Origin: Polynucleobacter sp. Tro8-14-1
GTDB taxonomy: Bacteria > Pseudomonadota > Gammaproteobacteria > Burkholderiales > Burkholderiaceae
NCBI RefSeq assembly: GCF_018881655.1
Contig: NZ_JACVPX010000004.1
Coordinates: 169,020-233,019 of the forward strand
Direction: 5' to 3'
Length of the DNA stretch: 64,000 bases
The notes beneath the pieces are model-generated. The model searched no databases, was not told the origin of the DNA, and was given only the letters and a program-made list of their open reading frames with translations. The stretch's first letter is position 1; each line of letters starts with the position of its first letter. Positions 47,363 to 56,009 of the stretch are shown here, one piece after another. Made by a program: the position numbers and the translations under genes.

Positions 47363-50300
47363 TCACCGCCGCATATCCAGCGTAAATGGAAATTCCTTAC
47401 TAGCCGGGAGGTCAATGTTCGCCAGAGCCCCTTCAACAGTTCCAGGGGTATGACCCATCCTAAAGAAGCGGGAAAGGCGGCGACTCTCTGCCTCATAGGC
47501 ATTGATAGGGAAGTTGTCGTAGTTTCGGCCACCAGGGTGGGCAACGTGATATTGGCAACCTCCCACAGAGCGTTTATTCCAGGTATCAATCACATCAAAA
47601 ATCAATGGAACATGAATACCAATACTCGGGTGCAGACTGGATGGAGGATTCCAGGCCTTATAACGAACGCCTGCTACATACTCTCCCGCAACACCTGTTG
47701 GTTGGAGTGGCAAAGGCTCGCCATTGCAGGTGATGGTGTAGCGACTTTGATTTAAGCCGGTAACACGTAATTCTATTCTCTCTAGTGAGGAGTCAACATA
47801 GCGTGCGGTACCTCCTGCAGCATTTTCCTCGCCCATAACATGCCATGGTTCAAGTGCATTGCGTAAGGTAATTTCTGTTCCCATCGTTTGCACTTGTCCA
47901 ATGAGGGGGAAGCGGAACTCGAGGTGAGGTGCAAACCACTCCGGCTTAAAGTCGTAACCATGCCTTTGCATCTCTTGAATGACATCATCAAAGTCCATTT
48001 TGATAAATGTTGGCAAGAGACAGCGGTCATGGAGTTCAGTTCCCCAGCGCGTCATTGGTGCCTCATAAGGCTTATCCCAGAAACGAGCTATCAAGGCGCG
48101 AATGAGTAATTGCTGAACAATGCTCATATGCGCATGTGGAGGCATCTCAAAAGCACGTAATTCTAGTAGGCCTAAGCGACCCGTTTGACTATCTGGTGAA
48201 TACATCTTATCAATACAGAACTCGCTGCGATGCGTATTACCGGTGACGTCAATCAGGATATTGCGTAGAGTTCTATCGACCAGCCACGGCGGCATGCTTT
48301 TGCCAAACTTCTTGCGATTCTCATGAATTTCTTTCAATGCGATTTCTAATTCGTAGATTTGGTCATTGCGTGCTTCATCCACGCGAGGTGCTTGACTGGT
48401 TGGTCCAATAAACATACCACTAAAGAGATAGCTCAAGCTCGGATGGTTGTGCCAATACAAAATCAGGCTGGCCAAGAGCTCAGGTTTACGTAAGAACGGA
48501 CTATCAATCGGTGTTGCGCCACCCATCACAAAGTGATTGCCACCACCTGTGCCGGTATGACGGCCATCTGCCATAAATTTCTCAGCAGAAAGACGAGATT
48601 CAAAAGCAGCTTGATATAAGAATTCCGTATGCTCAACTAGCTCGCCCCAGTTATGGGCTGGATGAATATTGACTTCAATAACGCCTGGATCTGGTGTCAC
48701 CTGTAACAACTTCAAGCGTGGGTCGCGTGGTGGGGTGTATCCCTCCAGCACAATTTGAAACTGCAGCTCTTCAGCAGTAGCTTCTACCGCCTCCAGTAAA
48801 TTGAGATAGTCTTCAAGACGGGCGAGTGGGGGCATAAAGACATACAGCACGCCTGACTTACCACCATGCTCATTCTCAGCCTTGGGTCCATTGGAGCGCA
48901 TTGGATCACGCGCTTCTACGCACATCGCTGTTCTGGTAACCCATGCGGCTGATTCTTGACGTTTTGGATGTCTTACTTCTTGCGACTGACTCCAAATCGT
49001 TTTGCCAGACGCTGTAAATTCTTTACGAGTTGGTTGTTGTTGGTGAACAATTGACGCTTGACTATTTAATGGCGGTCTAGGAGCAAATGGATCTTGCTCA
49101 ATGAGATAGGGGTAGTCTGCTTTACTCACCCAGGGTAGGGACTCCAGGGGGAGTCGATAGCCCATTGGCGAGTCGCCTGGTAGCAGATATAGGCGATCAT
49201 CACGATATTCCCAAGGACCCGTCTTCCAAGCGGTATCTAGGTAATTCTTTCCTTCATTCGCTTCGATAGGGAGGACATAGCCCACCACGGAATCTAATTT
49301 CTGCGTGAAGACCCGCTTTAAACGAGTGCGCTCCATCTCATCGTCTAGGTTTGATTTGAAGGGATCAACGTTGACTGGTAGCTTAGATTCCCGCCAGAGG
49401 TAATAAAAAACATCCTCATAAGCGGGTTCGATAAATTTATCCGCTAAACCTAATTTTTTGGAAAGTGTGTAGACAAATTTTTCAGCATCTTTACTGGTGT
49501 AGTTAGTAGGGTGACGTTCATCGGCGAAGAGTTTGGGATTTTTCCAAATAGGTTGTCCATCAGCCCTCCAGTAGATTGACAAAGCCCAGCGAGGGAGTTG
49601 TTCTCCTGGATACCATTTGCCTTGACCAAAATGAAGGAAGCCACCATCGCCATATTCTTTGCGAAGTTTTTCTACTAAATCGGTTGCGTAACCCCGCTTC
49701 GTTGGTCCTAATGCATCTACATTCCATTCACGTTCATCGCGACCATTAACGGATACAAAAGTAGGCTCACCACCCATGGTCAAGCGAACGTCGCCTGCAA
49801 CCAATTGCTTATCAACTTGATGGCCCAGATCGACAATCGCTTGCCACTGTTCTTCGGTATATGGTTTGGTTACTCGGGGCGCTTCATAAATGCGAGTGAC
49901 TTCCATGGAGTGAGCAAATTGCACTTCACATTCGTCAACACCACCTTCAATCGGGGCTGCACCTGAAGGTTCAGGTGTGCAGGCAACAGGGATATGCCCC
50001 TCACCAGCAAATAGGCCGGAAGTCGGGTCTAAGCCAATCCATCCCGCGCCTGGCAAATACACCTCGCACCAGGCGTGCAAGTCAGTGAAATCTACCTCTG
50101 TTCCACTCGGTCCATCAAGTGCTTTGACATCTGGCTTGAGCTGAATGAGATAGCCCGAAACAAAGCGAGACGCGAGTCCGCAAAGGCGCAAGAGATTCAC
50201 CATTAACCAAGCAGAATCACGACAAGAACCACTGCGAAGTTTTAAAGTCTCATCTGGAGTCTGTACTCCAGGCTCCATTCGAATGGTGTAGCTAATATCC

Positions 50301-50758
50301 TTGTGAACTTTTTGATTGAGCGCAACTAAAAAATCGATCGTGCGCATCTTGCTGCGATCAACCGTTTTGAAATATCTGTTGATGCCGTCATTGCGCTTTT
50401 TACCTAGGTAGGGGCGCAACTCTTTCTTCAGATCTTGGCTGTAGGTAAAGGGGTAGTCTTCTGCATCTGGTTCTAGAAAGAAATCAAATGGGTTGTATAC
50501 GGCCATTTCCGTAACAAGATCGACCGTTACTTTAAAGTGCGTCGTAGGCTCAGGAAAAACCAAACGAGCTTGATAGTTTGAAAATGGATCCTGTTGCCAG
50601 TTAATGAAATGATCTTCAGGCTCAATCTTGAGAGAGTAAGAAAGAATATGACTCCGGCAGTGAGGTGCCGGTCGCAAACGAATTACCTGCGGCCCCAGTT
50701 TGACTGGGCGGTCATATATATATTCGGTGACGTGGTGTAGGGCGGCGTGTATAGACAT
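47363..50758 (-). CDS. Large transglutaminase-DUF2126 protein
   Basis: This is a 1131-residue protein. The N-terminal 300 residues are a transglutaminase-like unit with Cys in LRSGSCRDSAWLMVNLLRL, His in DLHAWCEVYLPGAGWIG and Asp in the following LDPTSGLF. The remainder is DUF2126, containing MGGEPTFVSVNGRDEREW, GGNHFVMGGATPIDSPFLRK and MPPHAHMSIVQQLLIRALIA, and it is related to glutamine-synthetase-like amidoligases. This fusion is the usual form of the family. It is the first gene of the minus-strand operon and has no signal peptide, so it acts in the cytoplasm. Confidence 0.93.
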   Translation of the reverse strand: MSIHAALHHVTEYIYDRPVKLGPQVIRLRPAPHCRSHILSYSLKIEPEDHFINWQQDPFSNYQARLVFPEPTTHFKVTVDLVTEMAVYNPFDFFLEPDAEDYPFTYSQDLKKELRPYLGKKRNDGINRYFKTVDRSKMRTIDFLVALNQKVHKDISYTIRMEPGVQTPDETLKLRSGSCRDSAWLMVNLLRLCGLASRFVSGYLIQLKPDVKALDGPSGTEVDFTDLHAWCEVYLPGAGWIGLDPTSGLFAGEGHIPVACTPEPSGAAPIEGGVDECEVQFAHSMEVTRIYEAPRVTKPYTEEQWQAIVDLGHQVDKQLVAGDVRLTMGGEPTFVSVNGRDEREWNVDALGPTKRGYATDLVEKLRKEYGDGGFLHFGQGKWYPGEQLPRWALSIYWRADGQPIWKNPKLFADERHPTNYTSKDAEKFVYTLSKKLGLADKFIEPAYEDVFYYLWRESKLPVNVDPFKSNLDDEMERTRLKRVFTQKLDSVVGYVLPIEANEGKNYLDTAWKTGPWEYRDDRLYLLPGDSPMGYRLPLESLPWVSKADYPYLIEQDPFAPRPPLNSQASIVHQQQPTRKEFTASGKTIWSQSQEVRHPKRQESAAWVTRTAMCVEARDPMRSNGPKAENEHGGKSGVLYVFMPPLARLEDYLNLLEAVEATAEELQFQIVLEGYTPPRDPRLKLLQVTPDPGVIEVNIHPAHNWGELVEHTEFLYQAAFESRLSAEKFMADGRHTGTGGGNHFVMGGATPIDSPFLRKPELLASLILYWHNHPSLSYLFSGMFIGPTSQAPRVDEARNDQIYELEIALKEIHENRKKFGKSMPPWLVDRTLRNILIDVTGNTHRSEFCIDKMYSPDSQTGRLGLLELRAFEMPPHAHMSIVQQLLIRALIARFWDKPYEAPMTRWGTELHDRCLLPTFIKMDFDDVIQEMQRHGYDFKPEWFAPHLEFRFPLIGQVQTMGTEITLRNALEPWHVMGEENAAGGTARYVDSSLERIELRVTGLNQSRYTITCNGEPLPLQPTGVAGEYVAGVRYKAWNPPSSLHPSIGIHVPLIFDVIDTWNKRSVGGCQYHVAHPGGRNYDNFPINAYEAESRRLSRFFRMGHTPGTVEGALANIDLPASKEFPFTLDMRR

Positions 50759-50931
50759 GACTCAAAGTCTATAAGTTCACCACAAGGGTGCATTATTGCG
50801 GCGCACAAGATGGGTGCGTAAAAGCCAAGCATGCCCGGATTTGGGTAAAACCCGTCAAAAACAGGGCATTTAGCAAGCCATCTCTATTTCAGGGGGAATA
50901 AGTTGTAGTTGTACCTTATTTGAAAGCTCTT

Positions 50932-51591
50932 ATGCCTAAGCAGACTACCTTGACGATTAGTAGCAAAAATTACTCTTCATGGTCATTGCGCGGTTGGCTG
51001 ATGCTCAAGCTTTCTGGCCTCCCTTTCCAGGAAGTGCAGGTTCATCCGGATGATGTGGATAACCGGGCAGAACTCTTACTCTTGTCACCATCCATCCTGG
51101 TTCCTCGTTTAGATCATGACGGCTGCAAAGTATGGGATACCATGGCTATTGGCGAGTATCTTAATGAATTAAATCCTAAAGCCCATTTGTTATCCAAGGA
51201 TCCGGTAGCAAGGGCGCATTGTCGGTCTATCTGTGGCGAGATGCATTCCGGCTTCTCTGCCTTGCGCGCTTCTTTGCCTATGAATGTCAAAGCAAAGTTT
51301 GAGTCATTCAAGGTTTGGTCAAAAGCGCAAATTGATATTAATCGCGTTCTAGTTATCTGGCAGGACTGCTTAACAACATACGGTGGGCCTTTCTTATTTG
51401 GCCAGGAGCCCACATTAGCTGACGCCATGTTTGCGCCAGTGGTCACAAGATTCTTGACATATCACATAGAGCTGGACAAGGCGAGCAGGGATTACTGCAC
51501 GCACATCATGGCGATGCCTGAGATGAAGGAATGGGTGATGGGCGCCCTCGAAGAACCCGATGACATTGAAGAACTTGAAGTGGAGTTTTAA
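50932..51591 (+). CDS. Glutathione S-transferase family protein
   Basis: This GST of about 219 residues has an N-terminal thioredoxin-like domain (LTISSKNYSSWSLRGWLMLK, with SPSILVPRLDHDGCKVWDT containing the cis-Pro and glutathione-binding segment) and a helical C-terminal domain (FLFGQEPTLADAMFAPVVTR). The frame can start at a TTG (50920), but the ATG at 50932 gives the usual short leader. It is most like the uncharacterised beta-proteobacterial GSTs. It ends 2 bp before the cupin gene and is probably co-transcribed with it. Confidence 0.9.
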   Translation: MPKQTTLTISSKNYSSWSLRGWLMLKLSGLPFQEVQVHPDDVDNRAELLLLSPSILVPRLDHDGCKVWDTMAIGEYLNELNPKAHLLSKDPVARAHCRSICGEMHSGFSALRASLPMNVKAKFESFKVWSKAQIDINRVLVIWQDCLTTYGGPFLFGQEPTLADAMFAPVVTRFLTYHIELDKASRDYCTHIMAMPEMKEWVMGALEEPDDIEELEVEF

Positions 51592-51593
51592 AA

Positions 51594-52031
51594 ATGAACG
51601 CACCCGTAAACTTTAAAAGTGATACCGAGTTTTCTCATGTAAAACCCGCTGATACTCAGTTTTTACCAGGCGGCCTAAGAGATTTTTTTCTCTATAAAGA
51701 TTTGGGTGTCGCTAAGGCCACTAAGGGCAAGGTTATTGCTCATCTCGTGAAGGCCAATAAGCCACCAGAGAATGGTACTGGTTGGCACTATCACGTAGCA
51801 GAGTTCCAAATTGTCATTATGACTAAAGGTTGGGCCAAGTTTATGTATGAAGATAAGGTCACCTTAGTTGAGGCGGGCGATGTTGTTCATCAAATGCCGG
51901 GCATCACCCATTTCCTCTTTGACTATTCGCCCGATATGGAATATCTCGAGATAGTGGGCCCTGCGGACTTTGGAACCATCCCAGTTTCTGTTGCTCCAGC
52001 CGAGGTGCCAGGGGTAACCCCATGGAAGTAG
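51594..52031 (+). CDS. Small cupin-domain protein
   Basis: The 145-residue single-domain cupin has the metal-binding pattern in GTGWHYHVAEFQIVIMTKGW (two His and Glu) and the second motif in EAGDVVHQMPGITHFLFDY. Cupins of this size bind small ligands or metals, and no enzymatic role can be named. It starts 2 bp after the GST gene and overlaps the next small gene by 10 bp, so it is part of the GST-to-phaZ group. Confidence 0.85.
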   Translation: MNAPVNFKSDTEFSHVKPADTQFLPGGLRDFFLYKDLGVAKATKGKVIAHLVKANKPPENGTGWHYHVAEFQIVIMTKGWAKFMYEDKVTLVEAGDVVHQMPGITHFLFDYSPDMEYLEIVGPADFGTIPVSVAPAEVPGVTPWK

Positions 52032-52360
52032 TCAAAAACAATGTGCTGGCATCAGACTTTGCGGTCTTGTTTCAGCGGATTATGACGATTGCTGAGGAGC
52101 TCGATGGTATGAAGAGTTACTACCGCGAGCTTTATCAAAAGATAGAGGCTGGCGAAGTTGCCTCAGAGGACGAAGAGTTGCCAGACCTTCTCAAAACTTT
52201 TAATGTTGCTGGTTTCGTGAATTTATCCATCGTGGCAGCACGTGCAGCACAAACCGCAGCCATTATTGCCAATGATGTGTCTTTGAGTAGGGTATTTGAC
52301 CCAGCACTCAAAACTACAGAACGAGCATTGCGTCATATAGAAAGCGGTGCCCATAGATGA
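52022..52360 (+). CDS. Small helical protein of unknown function
   Basis: The 112-residue protein is predicted to be mostly helical, with acidic segments (EAGEVASEDEELPDLL) and a moderately hydrophobic Ala-rich helix (FVNLSIVAARAAQTAAIIAN). It has no signal peptide and I do not recognise a family. Overlaps with the genes on both sides (10 bp and 4 bp) make it very likely to be a real gene. Position just before phaZ suggests a link to PHA granules, but no phasin signature is evident. Confidence 0.75.
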   Translation: MEVVKNNVLASDFAVLFQRIMTIAEELDGMKSYYRELYQKIEAGEVASEDEELPDLLKTFNVAGFVNLSIVAARAAQTAAIIANDVSLSRVFDPALKTTERALRHIESGAHR

Positions 52361-53574
52361 TGTACAAAGCTTATCAAACCTTTGCTAATTTGCATAATCC
52401 GGTTCGGATGTTTGCAAAAGCGTCAGAGCGCGTCTCTACTAATTGGTTTGGAAACTTTTCTCTTAACCCTATGCAGCGATTAGCTGCGCACTACGAGCAA
52501 ATTTCTTTGCTTGGGTTTACGCACACAAGACCTGATTTTAAAATTCAATCTGTCATAGATTCATTTGGGGTGGAGCAGCCTGTTACAGAGGAATTAATTT
52601 ACTCAACGCATTTTTGTAACTTGATTCGATTTTCAAAGCCCAACATTTCTGGTCAACCGAAAATCCTCTTAGTCGCTCCAATGTCAGGACACTTTGCTAC
52701 TTTGTTAGCGGGAACCATTAAGACACTTCTAACTGATCATGAAGTTTATGTAACTGATTGGTTGAACATTCGTGACATTCCATTGAGCTGTGGTGACTTT
52801 GACTTTGATGCTTATGTCGAGCATATCATTAACTTCTTGCAGGTGATCGGACCGCAAACCCACCTGATGGCGGTATGTCAGCCAACAGTAGCCTGCTTAG
52901 CAGCCACAGCCATCATGTCTGAAGACAAGAGTCCCTATGTCCCGGCAAGCTTGACCTTGATGGCTGGGCCGATTGATGTCAGTCAAAGTCCAACAAAGGT
53001 CAATGAATTAGCTACCAGCAAACCCATGTCTTGGTTTGAAGAAAAGCTCATCGGGGTTATTCCAAATCAATTCAATGGCACTGGACGGAAAGTCTATCCA
53101 GGTTTCTTGCAGCTTATGGCATTTATGAGTATGAATCCTGATCGCCATGCAGAATCCTTCAGAAAGCTATATGAGTATCGCGTTAATGGTGAGGATGAGA
53201 AGGCGGATGTGATTCATGATTTTTATGAAGAATATTTTGCAATTATGGATTTGTCGGGGCCTTTCTATTTAGAAACCATTAAAAAAGTATTTATGGATCG
53301 CGATCTAGCTAATGGAACTTTGACATACCAAGGCAGGCTAGTGAATCCAAAGCTGATTAAGAAAACCTTTTTGCTCACCGTTGAAGGTGAGCGAGACGAT
53401 ATCTGTGGCATTGGACAAACTTTAGCGGCGCAAGATCTCTGTTCTGGCCTGCCTGGATACAGGAAGTCACATCACTTACAAGCGGGCGTCGGCCATTACG
53501 GGGTATTCAATGGGAAGCGCTGGGAAAGCCAGATTTATCCAGTAGTTCGCAACCACATTCAGTCAGCACTTTAA
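52357..53574 (+). CDS. phaZ: Intracellular polyhydroxyalkanoate depolymerase PhaZ
   Basis: The 405-residue alpha/beta hydrolase matches intracellular PhaZ of beta-proteobacteria. The N terminus has YKAYQTFANLHNPVRMFAKA. The nucleophile elbow has cysteine in place of serine: THLMAVCQPTVACLAA (Cys174), as in Cupriavidus PhaZ enzymes. Family blocks include PMSGHFATLLAGTIKTLL and HYGVFNGKRWESQIYPVVRN with the C-terminal catalytic His. It mobilises stored poly-3-hydroxybutyrate in granules. The start overlaps the preceding stop (ATGATG). Confidence 0.95.
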   Translation: MMYKAYQTFANLHNPVRMFAKASERVSTNWFGNFSLNPMQRLAAHYEQISLLGFTHTRPDFKIQSVIDSFGVEQPVTEELIYSTHFCNLIRFSKPNISGQPKILLVAPMSGHFATLLAGTIKTLLTDHEVYVTDWLNIRDIPLSCGDFDFDAYVEHIINFLQVIGPQTHLMAVCQPTVACLAATAIMSEDKSPYVPASLTLMAGPIDVSQSPTKVNELATSKPMSWFEEKLIGVIPNQFNGTGRKVYPGFLQLMAFMSMNPDRHAESFRKLYEYRVNGEDEKADVIHDFYEEYFAIMDLSGPFYLETIKKVFMDRDLANGTLTYQGRLVNPKLIKKTFLLTVEGERDDICGIGQTLAAQDLCSGLPGYRKSHHLQAGVGHYGVFNGKRWESQIYPVVRNHIQSAL

Positions 53575-53586
53575 TCAGGAGGAAAT

Positions 53587-53802
53587 ATGGTCGTCTATAT
53601 CACTCGAAATATCATTGCCAGAATGCGTCGCAATGATGGTACGGATAATGGCTGCAAACCTCTCAATCCTGGAAAGTATGAGGCCAACAAGACCAATGAT
53701 GGGGCGCTGGAAATTCTTCAGGATGCTGGGGAGCCGGTCTATCTTTTACCCTTTATCTGGTGGGAGAAGATGGAGCTAGGTGATATTTTGATTGCGGCTT
53801 AA
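53587..53802 (+). CDS. Small conserved-looking protein of unknown function
   Basis: This 71-residue protein has no signal peptide or membrane segment; motifs of note are the Arg-rich NIIARMRRNDG and the hydrophobic YLLPFIWWEKMELGDILIAA end. A strong AGGAGG ribosome-binding site is placed 7 bases before the ATG, and the gap to phaZ is 12 bp, which supports a real gene co-transcribed with phaZ. I do not recognise a family. Confidence 0.7.
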   Translation: MVVYITRNIIARMRRNDGTDNGCKPLNPGKYEANKTNDGALEILQDAGEPVYLLPFIWWEKMELGDILIAA

Positions 53803-53842
53803 TACGCAGACAACCAAAAATAATAAATAAAGAGGCAGCGCA

Positions 53843-54631
53843 TTGAACTATCAATACATCAAAACAGAGCAGGCTGATTTAATCGCCACAATTCGGTTTA
53901 ATCACTACGAAAAGCGTAATGCATTAAGTGAGCGCTTGATAGAAGAGATGCATCATGCTTTAGAAGAGTTTGGTAAGCAAGATGTGCGGGTCTTGGTGCT
54001 GAGATCAGATCAAAAGAATAAAGTTTGGTCTGCAGGCCATGATGTGATGGAATTGCCTAGATCAGAGCGGGATCCTTTGCCCGCTGATGACCCAGTTATG
54101 GTCTTGCTTCAATCCATCAGAGCCTTTAGGGCGCCGGTGATAGCCATGGTAGATGGGTCAGTATGGGGCGCTTCGACTGATTTAATCATGAGTTGCGATA
54201 TTGCCATTGGTGACCATGACTCCACCTTTGCAATTACACCGGCCAAGTTAGGGCTCCCCTATACCGCGAGCGGAATTCTGCATTTCATGTCACGCATGCC
54301 CTTGAACGTTGTTAAAGAAATGTTCCTGACTGCCGATCCTATAGGCGCTGATCGTGCCTTGCAGATTGGCATCCTGAATCATCTCTACGTCTCCGGTGAA
54401 TTAGAGCTAAAAACTTACCAAATGGCTCGAACCATTGCTTCGCGTTCACCCCAGGCTAACTCTGTGCTCAAAGCCCAAGCGCAAATGCTCTCTGATGCTG
54501 CAGTCATGAATCCCGCCGTATTTGAGCACTTGCAATCCTTGCGCAAGAATGTGTATATGGGAAGTGACTACCGAGAGGGCATTACCGCCTTCCTAGAAAA
54601 GCGCGACCCAGTATTTGGTCAGGCTAAATAA
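53843..54631 (+). CDS. Methylmalonyl-CoA decarboxylase-like crotonase
   Basis: The 262-residue crotonase-fold enzyme resembles E. coli methylmalonyl-CoA decarboxylase (ScpB/YgfG) along its length: SAGHDVMELP, MVDGSVWGAS, STFAITPAKLGLPY and ADRALQIGILNHL. The key residues of that enzyme fall at the same numbers (His66 in SAGHDV, Tyr140 in LGLPYTAS). The start is TTG at 53843, giving MNYQYIK, which aligns with the MSYQYV start of the E. coli protein. It may act in propionyl-CoA metabolism. The gene symbol scpB is avoided because of the condensin gene in this window. Confidence 0.85.
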   Translation: MNYQYIKTEQADLIATIRFNHYEKRNALSERLIEEMHHALEEFGKQDVRVLVLRSDQKNKVWSAGHDVMELPRSERDPLPADDPVMVLLQSIRAFRAPVIAMVDGSVWGASTDLIMSCDIAIGDHDSTFAITPAKLGLPYTASGILHFMSRMPLNVVKEMFLTADPIGADRALQIGILNHLYVSGELELKTYQMARTIASRSPQANSVLKAQAQMLSDAAVMNPAVFEHLQSLRKNVYMGSDYREGITAFLEKRDPVFGQAK

Positions 54632-54690
54632 AGCGACGCCAATAACGCTCAGGGAAAAGCATAAAATAGGGCTCCTATCTATGGGGCGCT

Positions 54691-55593
54691 ATGAGCACAC
54701 AAGTTAATTCAGAAGGAGTTTCAGCATCGCGGGTGTATTTGCCTGCAGATCAATCTCATCTGAATTTGCTGGCATTTTTTGTTGCTCAGTTTCCGCACAT
54801 TAGCGAAGTAGAGTGGATCGATCGCTTTCATGAAGGGCTTGTTCTCGACCAAGAAGGCCATGCCCTTAATGCAAGTGACGCCTATATGCCCAATACTCAC
54901 TTGCTGTACTTCAGGCGACTAGCTCGCGAGCCAGAGATCCCATTTGAAGAGCAGATCCTCTATCAAGATGAACATATTCTGGTTGCAGATAAACCCCATT
55001 TCTTGCCTGTAACGCCAAGCGGACTTTACTTACATCAAACTTTATTAAATCGACTTAAGAAAAAAACAGGCATCCAAACACTCAGCCCGATACATCGAAT
55101 TGATCGTGATACTGCAGGGCTAGTTATCTTTTCAGTTAACCCAAGTGAAAGAGCTCAATACCAAAATTTATTCAGGGATAGGGCAGTCAAAAAGGTGTAT
55201 GAAGCAATAGCACCGTATTCTGAAGAATTAGAAAAACAGCTTCCAATCACTTATCAAAGCCGCATTCAAGAATCGGAACATTTTCTGCAAATGCAAGAAA
55301 TTGAAGGTGAGCCAAACTCAGATACCTTGATTGAGCTCATAGCAACAAACAAGCCATGGGCTAAGTATCGACTTACCCCGGGTAGCGGCAAAAAGCATCA
55401 ACTGCGTTGCCATCTCAATTCCCTCAATATCCCCATGAAGCATGATCAGATCTACCCCATACTTACGCCTTACCAAGAATATGATTTGGACTTTTCAAAG
55501 CCATTACAACTGCTTGCCAAAGAGATAGGGTTTATTGATCCCATTGATGGGTCAAAAAGAGTCTTTAATAGCCCTCAAGTACTAGGGCTTTAG
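54691..55593 (+). CDS. RluA-family pseudouridine synthase
   Basis: The 300-residue protein has the RluA-family motif SPIHRIDRDTAGLVIF (catalytic Asp138), preceded by ILVADKPHFLPVTPSGLYL and followed later by YRLTPGSGKKHQLRCHLNSL. The target uridine (rRNA or tRNA) is not clear from sequence. It is different from the RluB and TruB enzymes elsewhere in the window. No ribosome-binding site stands out; the ATG at 54691 gives a plausible start. Confidence 0.88.
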   Translation: MSTQVNSEGVSASRVYLPADQSHLNLLAFFVAQFPHISEVEWIDRFHEGLVLDQEGHALNASDAYMPNTHLLYFRRLAREPEIPFEEQILYQDEHILVADKPHFLPVTPSGLYLHQTLLNRLKKKTGIQTLSPIHRIDRDTAGLVIFSVNPSERAQYQNLFRDRAVKKVYEAIAPYSEELEKQLPITYQSRIQESEHFLQMQEIEGEPNSDTLIELIATNKPWAKYRLTPGSGKKHQLRCHLNSLNIPMKHDQIYPILTPYQEYDLDFSKPLQLLAKEIGFIDPIDGSKRVFNSPQVLGL

Positions 55594-55691
55594 TTCTACC
55601 CAGTTCTCTTTTATAGGGTAGGAGCAAGGTCTGCACTAAAAATAGGCATAAAACCTAGCACGATATTAGCTCTTAAGCTAACATATTACTA

Positions 55692-56009
55692 ATGACGTCT
55701 AAACCTCGTTACCGCTGGCTATTAAATCGATTGAGGCACCAGCCAGCCGGTCTGGAGGAGTGCAGCCCCGACCTCATTGTGGAATATGTAAAAGCAACCG
55801 GTGCAAAAGTCTTTTATCGTTCCAATGAATATCCACGCTGCCCACAATTAAGTCGTGACTTTAGTAAGCTCGTCAAACATAAATTGGTAGCGCGTAAAAG
55901 ATCGTTTCTATATGACCTCAATGGATTTATGGTGTCTCCAAGATCGACCTATGTTTATCGATTAACGCCTGTGGCTGCAAATTCACTCACTTGGGTTGAT
56001 CGGGAATGA
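55692..56009 (+). CDS. Small basic protein of unknown function
   Basis: The 105-residue protein is basic, without signal peptide or membrane segment, and has two Cys (LEECSP and YPRCPQL). It has a winged-helix-like feel (PDLIVEYVKATGAKVFYRSN then LSRDFSKLVKHKLVARKRSF), but no family is recognised. Its stop overlaps the start of the decayed GGDEF gene (ATGATG), so the pair was probably translated together. Confidence 0.65.
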   Translation: MTSKPRYRWLLNRLRHQPAGLEECSPDLIVEYVKATGAKVFYRSNEYPRCPQLSRDFSKLVKHKLVARKRSFLYDLNGFMVSPRSTYVYRLTPVAANSLTWVDRE

